In this document: positions 55,010 to 63,113 of the stretch, piece by piece
How positions within the stretch are numbered: the stretch's first letter is position 1
Layout: each line of letters starts with the position of its first letter
Assembly (NCBI GenBank): GCA_019694335.1
Contig: JAIBCD010000002.1
Span: 1-64,000 of the forward strand
DNA length: 64,000 nt
Source of the DNA: Rhodospirillaceae bacterium
Lineage (GTDB): Bacteria > Pseudomonadota > Alphaproteobacteria > Rhodospirillales > Rhodospirillaceae
Direction of reading: 5' to 3'
Translations under genes and position numbers: made by a program
The notes under the pieces: model-generated
Database searches by the model: none
The model's input: only the letters and a program-made list of their open reading frames with translations
What the model was told of the DNA's origin: nothing

Positions 55010-55533
55010 GTCCGGCCCCCGCCCTTGGCCTGAAGAGGGACAGAGCCCAGTTCCTGGCGCAAACGTTCGCGCGCCCGGGCCAGGCGGGACATGACGGTGC
55101 CGATGGGAACATCCAGTTCGGCGGCGGCCTCGCGGTAGTTCAAGCCTTCAAGTCCGATCAGCAGCAGGATCTGGCGGTGCTCGACCGACAAGGCCGCCAT
55201 GGCACGGTCCATGTCGAGCACGGCGGCATGGTCCCGTGGCGGTACCACCGCGGCCAGGGTGTTGTCCACTTCGGCCAGGTCTACGCGCATGCCCTGCCTA
55301 CGGTTGCGCCGGAGCGCGTCGATATGGAGGTTGTGCAGGATGGAGCGCAACCATGCGCCCATGCGCAATGGGTCCAGGAGGCTGTCCGCCTGTCTGAGCG
55401 CCCGTTCGATACAATCCTGCACAAGGTCATCTGCGGCTGCCGCATGTCCCAACAACGCTGTCGCATACCGGCGCAAAGCCGGTATCTGGGCGGTCAATGC
55501 CGCTGTGAACGCTTCTTCGCGGCCGGCCGTCAC
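55006..55533 (-). CDS. ECF RNA polymerase sigma factor
   Basis: A 175-residue sigma-70 family factor with only regions 2 and 4. Region 2 is seen in ALLGHAAAADDLVQDCIERALRQ and the -10-contact stretch AWLRSILHNLHIDALRRNRR. Region 4 has LNYREAAAELDVPIGTVMSRLARARERLRQEL, the -35-contacting helix-turn-helix. GTG start with AGGA nine bases upstream. The anti-sigma gene follows with a 4-base overlap. The target regulon is unknown. The secreted-protein gene and haem-protein operon downstream of the divergent promoter region are candidates by position only. Confidence 0.93.
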   Translation of the reverse strand: MTAGREEAFTAALTAQIPALRRYATALLGHAAAADDLVQDCIERALRQADSLLDPLRMGAWLRSILHNLHIDALRRNRRQGMRVDLAEVDNTLAAVVPPRDHAAVLDMDRAMAALSVEHRQILLLIGLEGLNYREAAAELDVPIGTVMSRLARARERLRQELGSVPLQAKGGGRT

Positions 55534-56155
55534 GGCTTAGTCCTTTTGGGCCTTATTGGCCTTTTTGGCTTTCTTGATCCGTGACTCCCGCGGCGCCTTT
55601 CAGCGGCGAACCTACTCACATGCCGCCTACCGGCGGCAGGCATCCACGACGTCAGGAGAACGGCCCGGGCGGGGTAGGTGAGCCCGGAGGGGGCATGACG
55701 GCGCGGGATGCTTCGATCCCGGGCCATGACCCCGCTCAATCCAGGCGTCAGTCCAGGCCGTTCTCCCATCCCAAGACGAGAGGGCGTCACCGATTATTCC
55801 TGCCAAAGCGCGGGGAATGGCATTGGATGGGACTTTCCACAGTCGGGGCAGGCAACCGCCGGCGCCGCCAAGCGTTCGTGTTACACGCGTAATTTGCTGA
55901 TAATACAACGATGTATTCTATATTTCGAGCACCCTCATAGGCTGTTCCGAAGGTAAAATGCACAAGGTGCAGGGGAATACCTCAGCGGCGCGAAACGTCT
56001 TTTGGATTGGAGAACCGCGAATATCCCGGGGGCGCTCGCTCTAGATCATCGGGCCGCGAGGCCGCCTGGGATCCCTTCGCTTCAGCCCGCAGCTCCACAT
56101 ATGTGCGCGGGTCTTTCGAAAGGGGACTGCAGTGAATTCAAATCTGGAGGCTTAT
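55534..56155. other. Long divergent intergenic region
   Basis: A 622-base gap between the ECF sigma gene and the secreted-protein gene. I see no supported gene. It includes a GGAAT-N17-CGTCT element at 55974-56000 that loosely resembles the ECF/EcfG-type GGAAC-N16/17-CGTT promoter (two mismatches). A good ribosome site TGGAGG (56145-56150) lies just before the next gene. Length alone suggests regulatory content or an undetected RNA. Confidence 0.4.
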
Positions 56156-57118
56156 ATGCGTAGGACGGCGCGTGTGGTGGCCGTGGCGGCGACCGTGTTC
56201 GGCTCGACCGCCCTGTCCACGGGGGCACAAGCGGCCTTGAACGGCACATTGTATGCCGTGGTCGCGCCGATCTATGACGGCAGCACGGGCTCGACCTCGT
56301 TCCTGCGGCTGTACGGCGGCGCCGCCTCCGCCAACAGCACCTTCAACATCCGCATCGTCAACTCCACCACCGGCGCGAACCTGGGCAACCTGATCACCGT
56401 TGCGATCCCCAAGAATGCCTCGCCGCAGTTCTCCTTCGACACGCTGCTGTCCATGGCCGGCGCGGCCAAGACCAGCGACCATAACTATTCGCTCTACATC
56501 CAGAACACCGAAGCGACGTCGGGCTACCAGCACGTCACCTTCAACAGCACCAGCGGCCTGTTCGAGAACAACAGCAACTGCGCCAACACCCTCAATCAGG
56601 CGGTGAAGGCGGCGTATCCGAGCCTGGTTCTGACCAATCTGCACACCAGCCTGATCAGCACCGCCAGCTATCCCATGCAGATCGACATCCATAACTACTG
56701 GAACGCGGCGGTCACTTACGGCGTGTACGTCTATGACGCCGGCACCGCCGACAGCGCCGGCGTGGTTCGCGCCGGTTCGGGCGCCCAGGTGGGCTCCAAG
56801 ACCTACACCGTCGCCGCCAACAGCTCGCTCAGCATGTCGGTATCGAAGCTGCAGCAGGATATCGGCTGGACACCCACCGGCTCGCAGCTGCACGCCAACA
56901 TCATCGTGACCGAAATCGCCAACCAGGCCCCGGCCGAAGTCCTGACCGCGGTGGTCCAGAACAGCAACCCGGCCGGCACGACCAACATGTCCTTTGCCTG
57001 CTCGGTCAACGCTCCGCCCGCGGCCTCCACCGGCGGCGGCACCATCGGCGGCGGCGACTCCGGCGCCTACCTTGGCGGCGATACGCCCCCGGCCAAAGCG
57101 CCTGCGCCTAACAACTAG
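56156..57118 (+). CDS. Secreted protein of unknown function
   Basis: A 320-residue exported protein. The ATG at 56156 is preferred over an upstream GTG because TGGAGG precedes it with 5-base spacing. A signal peptide (MRRTARVVAVAATVFGSTALSTGAQA) is followed by a beta-rich, Ser/Thr/Asn-rich domain (residues about 30-280). The tail is a Gly/Pro-rich flexible stretch (TGGGTIGGGDSG ... PPAKAPAPNN). Cysteines are few (NCANTL and ACSVN). No family is recognised. It precedes the electron conduit operon by 165 bases on the same strand, so it may be linked to it or just adjacent. Confidence 0.72.
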   Translation: MRRTARVVAVAATVFGSTALSTGAQAALNGTLYAVVAPIYDGSTGSTSFLRLYGGAASANSTFNIRIVNSTTGANLGNLITVAIPKNASPQFSFDTLLSMAGAAKTSDHNYSLYIQNTEATSGYQHVTFNSTSGLFENNSNCANTLNQAVKAAYPSLVLTNLHTSLISTASYPMQIDIHNYWNAAVTYGVYVYDAGTADSAGVVRAGSGAQVGSKTYTVAANSSLSMSVSKLQQDIGWTPTGSQLHANIIVTEIANQAPAEVLTAVVQNSNPAGTTNMSFACSVNAPPAASTGGGTIGGGDSGAYLGGDTPPAKAPAPNN

Positions 57119-57283
57119 GGCTCCTCTCAATCCCCTCCGGGGCATGTCTTCACAAGCATGCCCCGGGGTTTCTATTTCAGGATGGCGTCGGCCAAGCCGC
57201 GGCCTTTAGGCCTTGGCCGGGGATTTGCGCGCCTCGCAAGACCCGTCATGATGCCCCTTCCGGCCGCAGAAAGGACTACGCGC

Positions 57284-58216
57284 ATGACATCGGCAAGATT
57301 CCCCTTCCTGGTCGCGCTCGCGCTGACCGGCTTCGCGAATTCGGCCCATGCGATCGATTGGTCCAAGGTTCAAGGCAAGGACATCACCCTGCTCTACCCC
57401 GCGCAAATGTCGTGGGAGCTGGTGCTCACCCAGGCCGAACACAGCGGCGCCTCGAAGTTCCGCGAAGGCAAGAACTGCCGCGGCTGCCATGAAGGCAACG
57501 AGGACAGCTCCGGTGATTTGATGGTCGGCGATAAAACGATCGAGCCGACGCCGATCGCCGGCAAGCCCGGCTTCGTGAAGGCCAACGTCAAGTTCGCCCA
57601 CGACGACCAGAACCTTTTCATGCGCGTCGAATTCGCGCCTGGGAAACAGCCCGACGCCAAGATGGACCCAAAGATCGAAAGCCGCGTCGCCGTGATGCTC
57701 GACGACGGCAAGGTGATGGAATTTTCCCGTGGCGGCTGCTGGGCGGCCTGCCATATCGACAACGAAAAAATGCCCAAGGGGACCGACGGGGTATCCATGT
57801 ACCTGCCCAAGTCACGCAACGGCATGACCCGGGAAGGTGGCGGCGTCGTGAAACCCGCCGATGAATTGGCCAAGATCCAAGCCGAAGGCGGCTACGCCGA
57901 ATACTGGGAAGCCAGCCTCAATCCCGGCATGCCGGCGACGGTGATTGACGGCATCGTGCTGGACAAGCGCAAGGAAAACGCCGCGCCCGCCGTGACCGCC
58001 AACGCGACCTTCGACAACGGCAAATGGACGGTCGAGTTCTCGCGCAAGCTCAGCGCGGACGCAAACCACAAGGACATCGGCCCCGGCAAGCTCTACACGT
58101 TTGGGATAGCGATCCATGCCGGCCACACCAACAAGCGCTTCCACTATGTCAGCCTGGAAAAGACCTTCACGGTCGACACCGGCAACGGCGACTTCATCGC
58201 CAAGAAGGCGCCCTAG
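57284..58216 (+). CDS. Ethylbenzene-dehydrogenase-like haem-binding cytochrome
   Basis: A 310-residue periplasmic protein. The start is ATG 57284 (AAGGA nearby). A signal peptide ends near HA (residue 23). It has a c-type haem site CRGCH (Cys65-His69), then a beta-sandwich matching the EB_dh (ethylbenzene dehydrogenase gamma-subunit-like) haem-binding fold. A second, unusual CWAACH site (Cys152-x3-Cys-His157) is followed by MP, as seen in related haem proteins. DLMVGDKTIEPTPIAGKPG and RVAVMLDDGKVMEF are in the core. The role is likely electron transfer to or from the neighbouring decahaem conduit. The next gene follows after 12 bases. Confidence 0.85.
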   Translation: MTSARFPFLVALALTGFANSAHAIDWSKVQGKDITLLYPAQMSWELVLTQAEHSGASKFREGKNCRGCHEGNEDSSGDLMVGDKTIEPTPIAGKPGFVKANVKFAHDDQNLFMRVEFAPGKQPDAKMDPKIESRVAVMLDDGKVMEFSRGGCWAACHIDNEKMPKGTDGVSMYLPKSRNGMTREGGGVVKPADELAKIQAEGGYAEYWEASLNPGMPATVIDGIVLDKRKENAAPAVTANATFDNGKWTVEFSRKLSADANHKDIGPGKLYTFGIAIHAGHTNKRFHYVSLEKTFTVDTGNGDFIAKKAP

Positions 58217-58228
58217 GTCCAGCCGCGC

Positions 58229-59191
58229 ATGACCCGGGGGATACTTTACGCAACGCTGGCGCTGGGGTTCCTGGCGCTGTGCGCCATGGCCGGCGCCATA
58301 CGCACCGCCGCCCCGGCACAGGCCGCGGAAGCGGTTCGCGCCCGATCCCTCGGACAGGCCAACGACCCCAAGGACTGCCTGAACTGCCACGACGATCCCA
58401 AGGTCACCGGCGTCCTGCATACCCCCCATGGGGTCAAGGGCGATCCCGCCACCGCCTTCACCACCGAGGGCTGCCAGTCCTGCCACGGCGCCAGCGAGGC
58501 CCATATGGGCCGGCCGCGCGACGGCGAGGCGCGTGTGCCGCCGGAAGTGGTGTTCACGGGACCGCACGCTTCCGCCGTCGCCACGCGCAACAAGCTCTGC
58601 CTGAACTGCCACCAGACCGCCGCCGCCGATCACTGGCAAGGCAGCGCCCACGCCAGTGCCGATGTGGCCTGTACCAGCTGCCACGCTTCGCACCCGTCCA
58701 AGGATCCGGTGCTGGTGAAGACCTCGCAAGCGCCCATCTGCTTCACCTGCCACGCCGAGCAGCGCGCCGCGAACCTGCGCCCGTCGCACCATCCGGTGAT
58801 CGAAGGCGTCATGACCTGTGGCGATTGCCACAACCCGCACGGCTCCGACGGCCCCAACCTGATCAAGACCGGCACGGTCAACGACCTGTGCCTGACCTGC
58901 CACGACGAAAAGCGCGGGCCGTTCCTGTGGGAACACGCACCGGTGCAGGAGCAATGCACCATCTGCCATACGCCGCATGGCTCGGTGCAGGCGCGCCTCC
59001 TGAAGCAGCGCCCGCCTTATCTATGCCAGACCTGCCACGAGGAGACCCTGCACAACAGCCAGCCCATGAGCGGCAACACCCTGCCAGGCGGCGCCACGCC
59101 GTCGCGCATCATCGCGCTCCGGGCCTGCCTGAACTGCCACACCGAGATCCACGGCTCCAATCATCCCTCCGGCATCCGGTTCGCGCGGTAG
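58229..59191 (+). CDS. Decahaem c-type cytochrome, DmsE/MtrA family
   Basis: A 320-residue periplasmic cytochrome with exactly ten CxxCH haem sites at Cys 50, 82, 124, 148, 171, 197, 221, 243, 266 and 300. The N-terminal hydrophobic segment (residues 5-22) is a signal peptide or anchor. Length and haem number match MtrA of Shewanella (about 333 residues) rather than PioA. MtrA carries electrons across the outer membrane inside an MtrB barrel. The next gene, 3 bases on, encodes that barrel. The haems are spread so that they can form a wire of about ten centres. Maturation requires the Ccm system, not seen in the window. Confidence 0.96.
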   Translation: MTRGILYATLALGFLALCAMAGAIRTAAPAQAAEAVRARSLGQANDPKDCLNCHDDPKVTGVLHTPHGVKGDPATAFTTEGCQSCHGASEAHMGRPRDGEARVPPEVVFTGPHASAVATRNKLCLNCHQTAAADHWQGSAHASADVACTSCHASHPSKDPVLVKTSQAPICFTCHAEQRAANLRPSHHPVIEGVMTCGDCHNPHGSDGPNLIKTGTVNDLCLTCHDEKRGPFLWEHAPVQEQCTICHTPHGSVQARLLKQRPPYLCQTCHEETLHNSQPMSGNTLPGGATPSRIIALRACLNCHTEIHGSNHPSGIRFAR

Positions 59192-59194
59192 GAT

Positions 59195-61438
59195 ATGAAA
59201 CAGTCCATCCCAATCGCACTCCTGATGGCGATGGCTTTCCCGGCCGCGGCGATGGCGGCGGCGGACGACTTCTCGCTCGACGACGCGCCGGTGGCCAAGC
59301 CGCCACCGATCGCCTACACCGACCACTTCGAGGTCGGCGCCGGGTATCAGAGCCTCAAGTCTTATTATTTCTCGCGTTACGGCGGCGTGGCGGGCAAAGG
59401 CGCCTTCGCGGTGATGGACGGCTTGATCGACCGGCGCGATACCTGGGACTCCGGCGGCACGCGCTTCTGGGGCGCGTCCGCCCAGATATTCGGCTTCGAC
59501 CGGATGGACCTCGAGGCCCATATGGGCAGCCAGGGCCTGTGGCGCGGCAGTGTGTTCTACGATTCCTTCACGCGTTTTTTCACCTCCGACGCCAAGACGC
59601 CGTTCGATGGCGCCGGCACCAATCGCCTGACCTTGCCCAGCAACTGGCGCACCGGCAACAACTCGCTGCAGTTCACCACGCTCGCGGCCAGCCTGAAGCC
59701 GCTGGACCTGTCGGTGCAATGGCAGACCTTCGGCGGCGATTTCGTGCTCAAGCCCTGGAGCGGTTACGAAGCGCGCTTGCATATCGAGGAACGCCACCGC
59801 GATGGACTCAAAGAGCAGTCCGCCATGTTCGGGCCCGAGGCGAATTTCCCGGTGGGCGTATTCTTCCCGCAGGCCGTGGACTACGACACCACGCGCATGA
59901 CCGCGTCATTCGGGTTCACCAGCCCGAAGTTCCAATGGAAAGGTTCCTACACGCTGTCGAGCTTCCGCGACGGCCTGACTTCGATCTTCGTGCCCAATCC
60001 CTACTCGCGCTCGCTCGGCACGCCTTGGCCGCCGGGCGCTTTCGCGGGTTATCCCTTCGCGACCGCGCAATACGGCACGCCGCCGGATTCCATCGCCCAC
60101 CAGTTCCAGCTCACGGGCGGCTATACCTTCTCGCCCACCACACGCCTCACCGCGCGGGCCTCCTACACGATCGAGAGCCAGAACGAAGCGTTCCTGCCCT
60201 ATACGCCGAGCCCCGACCTCAGCGTGCCGTTCGCGCTGCCGCGCACGTCGTTGCAGGGGCGTGTGGAGAAGACCTACGTCAATATCGGCCTGACATCGCG
60301 CCCCCTGCCCAACGTGGACCTGGCCGCGAGCTACAGCCTCGACGACCGCAATAACAAGACGCCGATCGCCTTGTTCAGCTATGTCACCAACGATACGCTG
60401 GACCAGCCCAACCCGCCGGTCGCCGGCAACAACGCCCATATCCGCTACAACCTGCCGCACAGCTTCACGCTACACCGCGCCTCGGCGGAGGCCGGCTACC
60501 GCCCCGCCGACCGCGTCCGCCTCAGCCTGACCTATTCCGGCGATTTCCGGCGCTATGACTACCAGGAGGTCAGCAGCCTCGACGAGCACAGCATCCGCGC
60601 CAAGGCGCTCGCCACCTTCGATGAAGGCTCCGCCTGGGCCGCCTACACCTACGCCGTGCGCAAGGGCACGGTCTACGATGACGCCCTGCCGTGGAACGCG
60701 AGCCACACCAAGAGCTATCTCGCGGCCGGCCCGCAAAACCAGTCGCTCGAACATCCGCTCCTGCGCAAATACAACCTCGCCGACCGGCGCCGCAACGAGG
60801 CCAAGATGGGCGCCACCTATACGCCGCTGGCCGCGCTTACGTTCGATATCTCCGGCGGTGCCGCCAAGTCGCGTTACTTCAATTCACCGATCGGCCTGGT
60901 GCGCACCGAATCCATCCTGATGGACGGCGATGTCGTCTATGCCAAGGGCCCGTTCACGGCCACGGCGTTCTACAGCTTCGAACGCCTGCTCAACCACCAG
61001 GTCGGCTACTACGCTTTCAACACCAACCTTTCCAACCCGGCGCAATACTGGTTCGGCCATGACCACGACGCCGTGCATACCGCGGGCGTGAAGGCGGACT
61101 GGGAAGCCATCGCCCATAAACTCAAGCTCGGCGTCAACACCACCCTGTCCCACGGGCGGTCCGACATGCAGGTGCAGAGCACGCCCTTCACCGCATTCGC
61201 CCGCACCTCGCCGCTGCCGGTGGTCCGGGCGATCACCAGCACCGCGGGAGCGAAAGCCGAATACACCCTTAAGGAAAACATCACCTTACGGGGCGGGTAT
61301 ACCATCGAGCATCACGTGGGCGACGATTGGGCTTATACCGGCGGCGTCACGCCGGTGGCGCAAATCCTAGGGTCAGGCGATATCGCCCCGCGCTATACTG
61401 CCCATGTGGTGTGGATGTCCGCCCGCTACGGGTTTTAG
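59195..61438 (+). CDS. MtrB/PioB-family outer membrane porin for a decahaem cytochrome
   Basis: A 747-residue outer membrane beta-barrel. A signal peptide (IPIALLMAMAFPAAAMAAA) ends near residue 22. The body is made of alternating strands (RGSVFYDSFTRFF; WQTFGGDFVLKPWSGYEARLHIEERHRDG; RPADRVRLSLTYSGDFRRYDYQEV) and closes with an aromatic Phe (WMSARYGF), the signal for barrel assembly. This fits MtrB/PioB, which sheathes the decahaem cytochrome. The protein has no cysteine, so it lacks the N-terminal CxxC found in Shewanella MtrB. Spacing is 3 bases on each side. No MtrC/OmcA-like outer face cytochrome is in view. Confidence 0.93.
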   Translation: MKQSIPIALLMAMAFPAAAMAAADDFSLDDAPVAKPPPIAYTDHFEVGAGYQSLKSYYFSRYGGVAGKGAFAVMDGLIDRRDTWDSGGTRFWGASAQIFGFDRMDLEAHMGSQGLWRGSVFYDSFTRFFTSDAKTPFDGAGTNRLTLPSNWRTGNNSLQFTTLAASLKPLDLSVQWQTFGGDFVLKPWSGYEARLHIEERHRDGLKEQSAMFGPEANFPVGVFFPQAVDYDTTRMTASFGFTSPKFQWKGSYTLSSFRDGLTSIFVPNPYSRSLGTPWPPGAFAGYPFATAQYGTPPDSIAHQFQLTGGYTFSPTTRLTARASYTIESQNEAFLPYTPSPDLSVPFALPRTSLQGRVEKTYVNIGLTSRPLPNVDLAASYSLDDRNNKTPIALFSYVTNDTLDQPNPPVAGNNAHIRYNLPHSFTLHRASAEAGYRPADRVRLSLTYSGDFRRYDYQEVSSLDEHSIRAKALATFDEGSAWAAYTYAVRKGTVYDDALPWNASHTKSYLAAGPQNQSLEHPLLRKYNLADRRRNEAKMGATYTPLAALTFDISGGAAKSRYFNSPIGLVRTESILMDGDVVYAKGPFTATAFYSFERLLNHQVGYYAFNTNLSNPAQYWFGHDHDAVHTAGVKADWEAIAHKLKLGVNTTLSHGRSDMQVQSTPFTAFARTSPLPVVRAITSTAGAKAEYTLKENITLRGGYTIEHHVGDDWAYTGGVTPVAQILGSGDIAPRYTAHVVWMSARYGF

Positions 61439-61441
61439 CCG

Positions 61442-63040
61442 ATGACATTGCCCAAGGCCCCGACATTTGAACGGATCGCGCTCAATCGCGTGACCTTCGG
61501 CGCGCGGCTTTCGGATATCGACCAGCTCAAGAAGACCGGCTGGAAAGTCTGGGTCGAGCAGCAGCTGAACCCGCCGCCCGGCGACGACCCCGAGCTTGCG
61601 TCGTTCCTCGACTCCCAGATGATGTTCATCAAGTACAACGGCCTGGCGCCCGCGCGCGGCATTCCCGGCTGGCCGGCGGTGAACCAGTTCCGCGCGCTCA
61701 CTTACCTCAAGCAGGACGTGAACCAACTGTGGGAGGTGCCGCGCAAGATCGAGACCGCGATCGCCGCCGACGAATACGACCGCATCGGCAAGGAACTCAA
61801 CGCCGTCACCTGGATCCGCAACAGCCGCAGCATCTACCAGTTGCGCGAATTCATGGTGGATTTCTGGGCCAACCATTTCAACGTCGGCCGCCAGGCGGAC
61901 TTTTTCGCGACCGCCGCGCTGCCGGTTTATGACCTGCAAGTGATCCGCCCGCGCGCCTTCGGCAATTTCCACGACCTGCTCACGGCGGTCGCCACCAGCG
62001 CCTCGATGCTGCGTTATCTCGACAACGCGTCGAGCACCGCGACCCACCCTAACGAAAACTACGCCCGCGAGATCCTGGAACTGCACACCTTGGGCGGCCC
62101 CGCTTACGTCGGCGTCGGCAAGCCGGGTGCCAAGCCACGCAAAGCCGGCGACGTCCCGCCCACCTTTAGCGACCAGGACATCATCCAGGCCTCGCGCGCG
62201 CTGTCGGGCTGGACCCTCGAGCAGGGCCAGCAGGGGCCGGACGGCCCCCTGCCCTTCACCGGAAAATTCGTGTTCAACCCGGTGCAGCACAACCAAAGCG
62301 CCGGCGTGTTCATGGGCACCGACCTTGCCCAATTCAAAGGCGTCGACCAGGGTAAGGCGGTTTTGCGCATTCTCGCCAACCATCCCGCCACCGCCGATTT
62401 CATCTGCACCAAGATCGCGCGGCGCATTTACGGCGACGGGCCGCCGTCGTCGGTGATCGCGCGCGGGAAACGCGCCTGGCTCGAGGGCCGCGACCAGCCC
62501 GACCAGATCCGCCGGGTGATGGCGGCCATGCTGATCGGCGGCGACGAGATCGGCAAACCGGGCACCAAGCTGCGCCGGCCCTACGAGCGGGTGATCGCCT
62601 ATGTGCGCACCGCCGACGTGCTGCTGAGCGCCTTCCCCAAGGCCGACATCGCCTTGGCTCCTTTAGGCGATGGCATCTACGCCTGGCCGACGCCGGAGGG
62701 CCGGCCCGATATGGACTCCCAATGGCTGTCGGGAATGGTCAACCTGTACAGCTGGAACTTCATCACCGTGTTGCTGGAGCAGGACTCGTTCCGCACCAAT
62801 CTCGCCGTCCAGACCCCGGAGGAACTCCACGGTTCTGGGCCGGCCCTGACCGAGCATTGGGTGAACCGCATGGTGGGTTATGCCCTGCGGCCCGCGGCGA
62901 TGCAGGCCCTGGTGGCGGACGCCACGTCGCCCACGGGCGTGGTGGCGGCGCTGGGCGGACGCGACCCGCAGAAAGCCGAAGCCGCCATGCGCCGGTTCAC
63001 GGCCTTGATCGCCGCCTCACCTGAATTCGGCTTGCGTTAG
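61442..63040 (+). CDS. DUF1800 protein
   Basis: A 532-residue protein with the family's order of motifs: RIALNRVTFGARLSDIDQL (start), REFMVDFWANHFNVG, HPNENYAREILELHTLGG, DIIQASRALSGWTLEQ, and VFNPVQHNQSAGVFMG. There is no clear signal peptide. The start is 3 bases after the MtrB/PioB stop, so it is part of the same transcript. DUF1800 genes almost always precede DUF1501 genes, as here. Their biochemical role is unknown. In this place they may serve an extracellular or periplasmic redox step (inference). The next gene is 73 bases on, after a repeat element. Confidence 0.93.
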   Translation: MTLPKAPTFERIALNRVTFGARLSDIDQLKKTGWKVWVEQQLNPPPGDDPELASFLDSQMMFIKYNGLAPARGIPGWPAVNQFRALTYLKQDVNQLWEVPRKIETAIAADEYDRIGKELNAVTWIRNSRSIYQLREFMVDFWANHFNVGRQADFFATAALPVYDLQVIRPRAFGNFHDLLTAVATSASMLRYLDNASSTATHPNENYAREILELHTLGGPAYVGVGKPGAKPRKAGDVPPTFSDQDIIQASRALSGWTLEQGQQGPDGPLPFTGKFVFNPVQHNQSAGVFMGTDLAQFKGVDQGKAVLRILANHPATADFICTKIARRIYGDGPPSSVIARGKRAWLEGRDQPDQIRRVMAAMLIGGDEIGKPGTKLRRPYERVIAYVRTADVLLSAFPKADIALAPLGDGIYAWPTPEGRPDMDSQWLSGMVNLYSWNFITVLLEQDSFRTNLAVQTPEELHGSGPALTEHWVNRMVGYALRPAAMQALVADATSPTGVVAALGGRDPQKAEAAMRRFTALIAASPEFGLR

Positions 63041-63048
63041 GGAGGCCG

Positions 63049-63101
63049 GAGCATTTTCCGATGAAGTGGGAACCGGTTCAGCGCAGAAAATGCGACCAAA
63101 C
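63049..63101. repeat. Dispersed palindromic element, copy 3 (between DUF1800 and DUF1501 genes)
   Basis: GAGCATTTTCCG...GAAGTGGGAACCGGTTC...AGAAAATGCGACCAAA, a near-perfect match to copy 2 and the classic form of the alphaproteobacterial element. It ends 12 bases before the DUF1501 start codon. Confidence 0.8.
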
Positions 63102-63113
63102 AAAGAGTCTAAC

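Noticed and set aside
55974..56000. ECF-type promoter GGAAT-N17-CGTCT
   Set aside because: Two mismatches to the GGAAC/CGTT form, so it is not claimed as a promoter, only noted in the gap entry.
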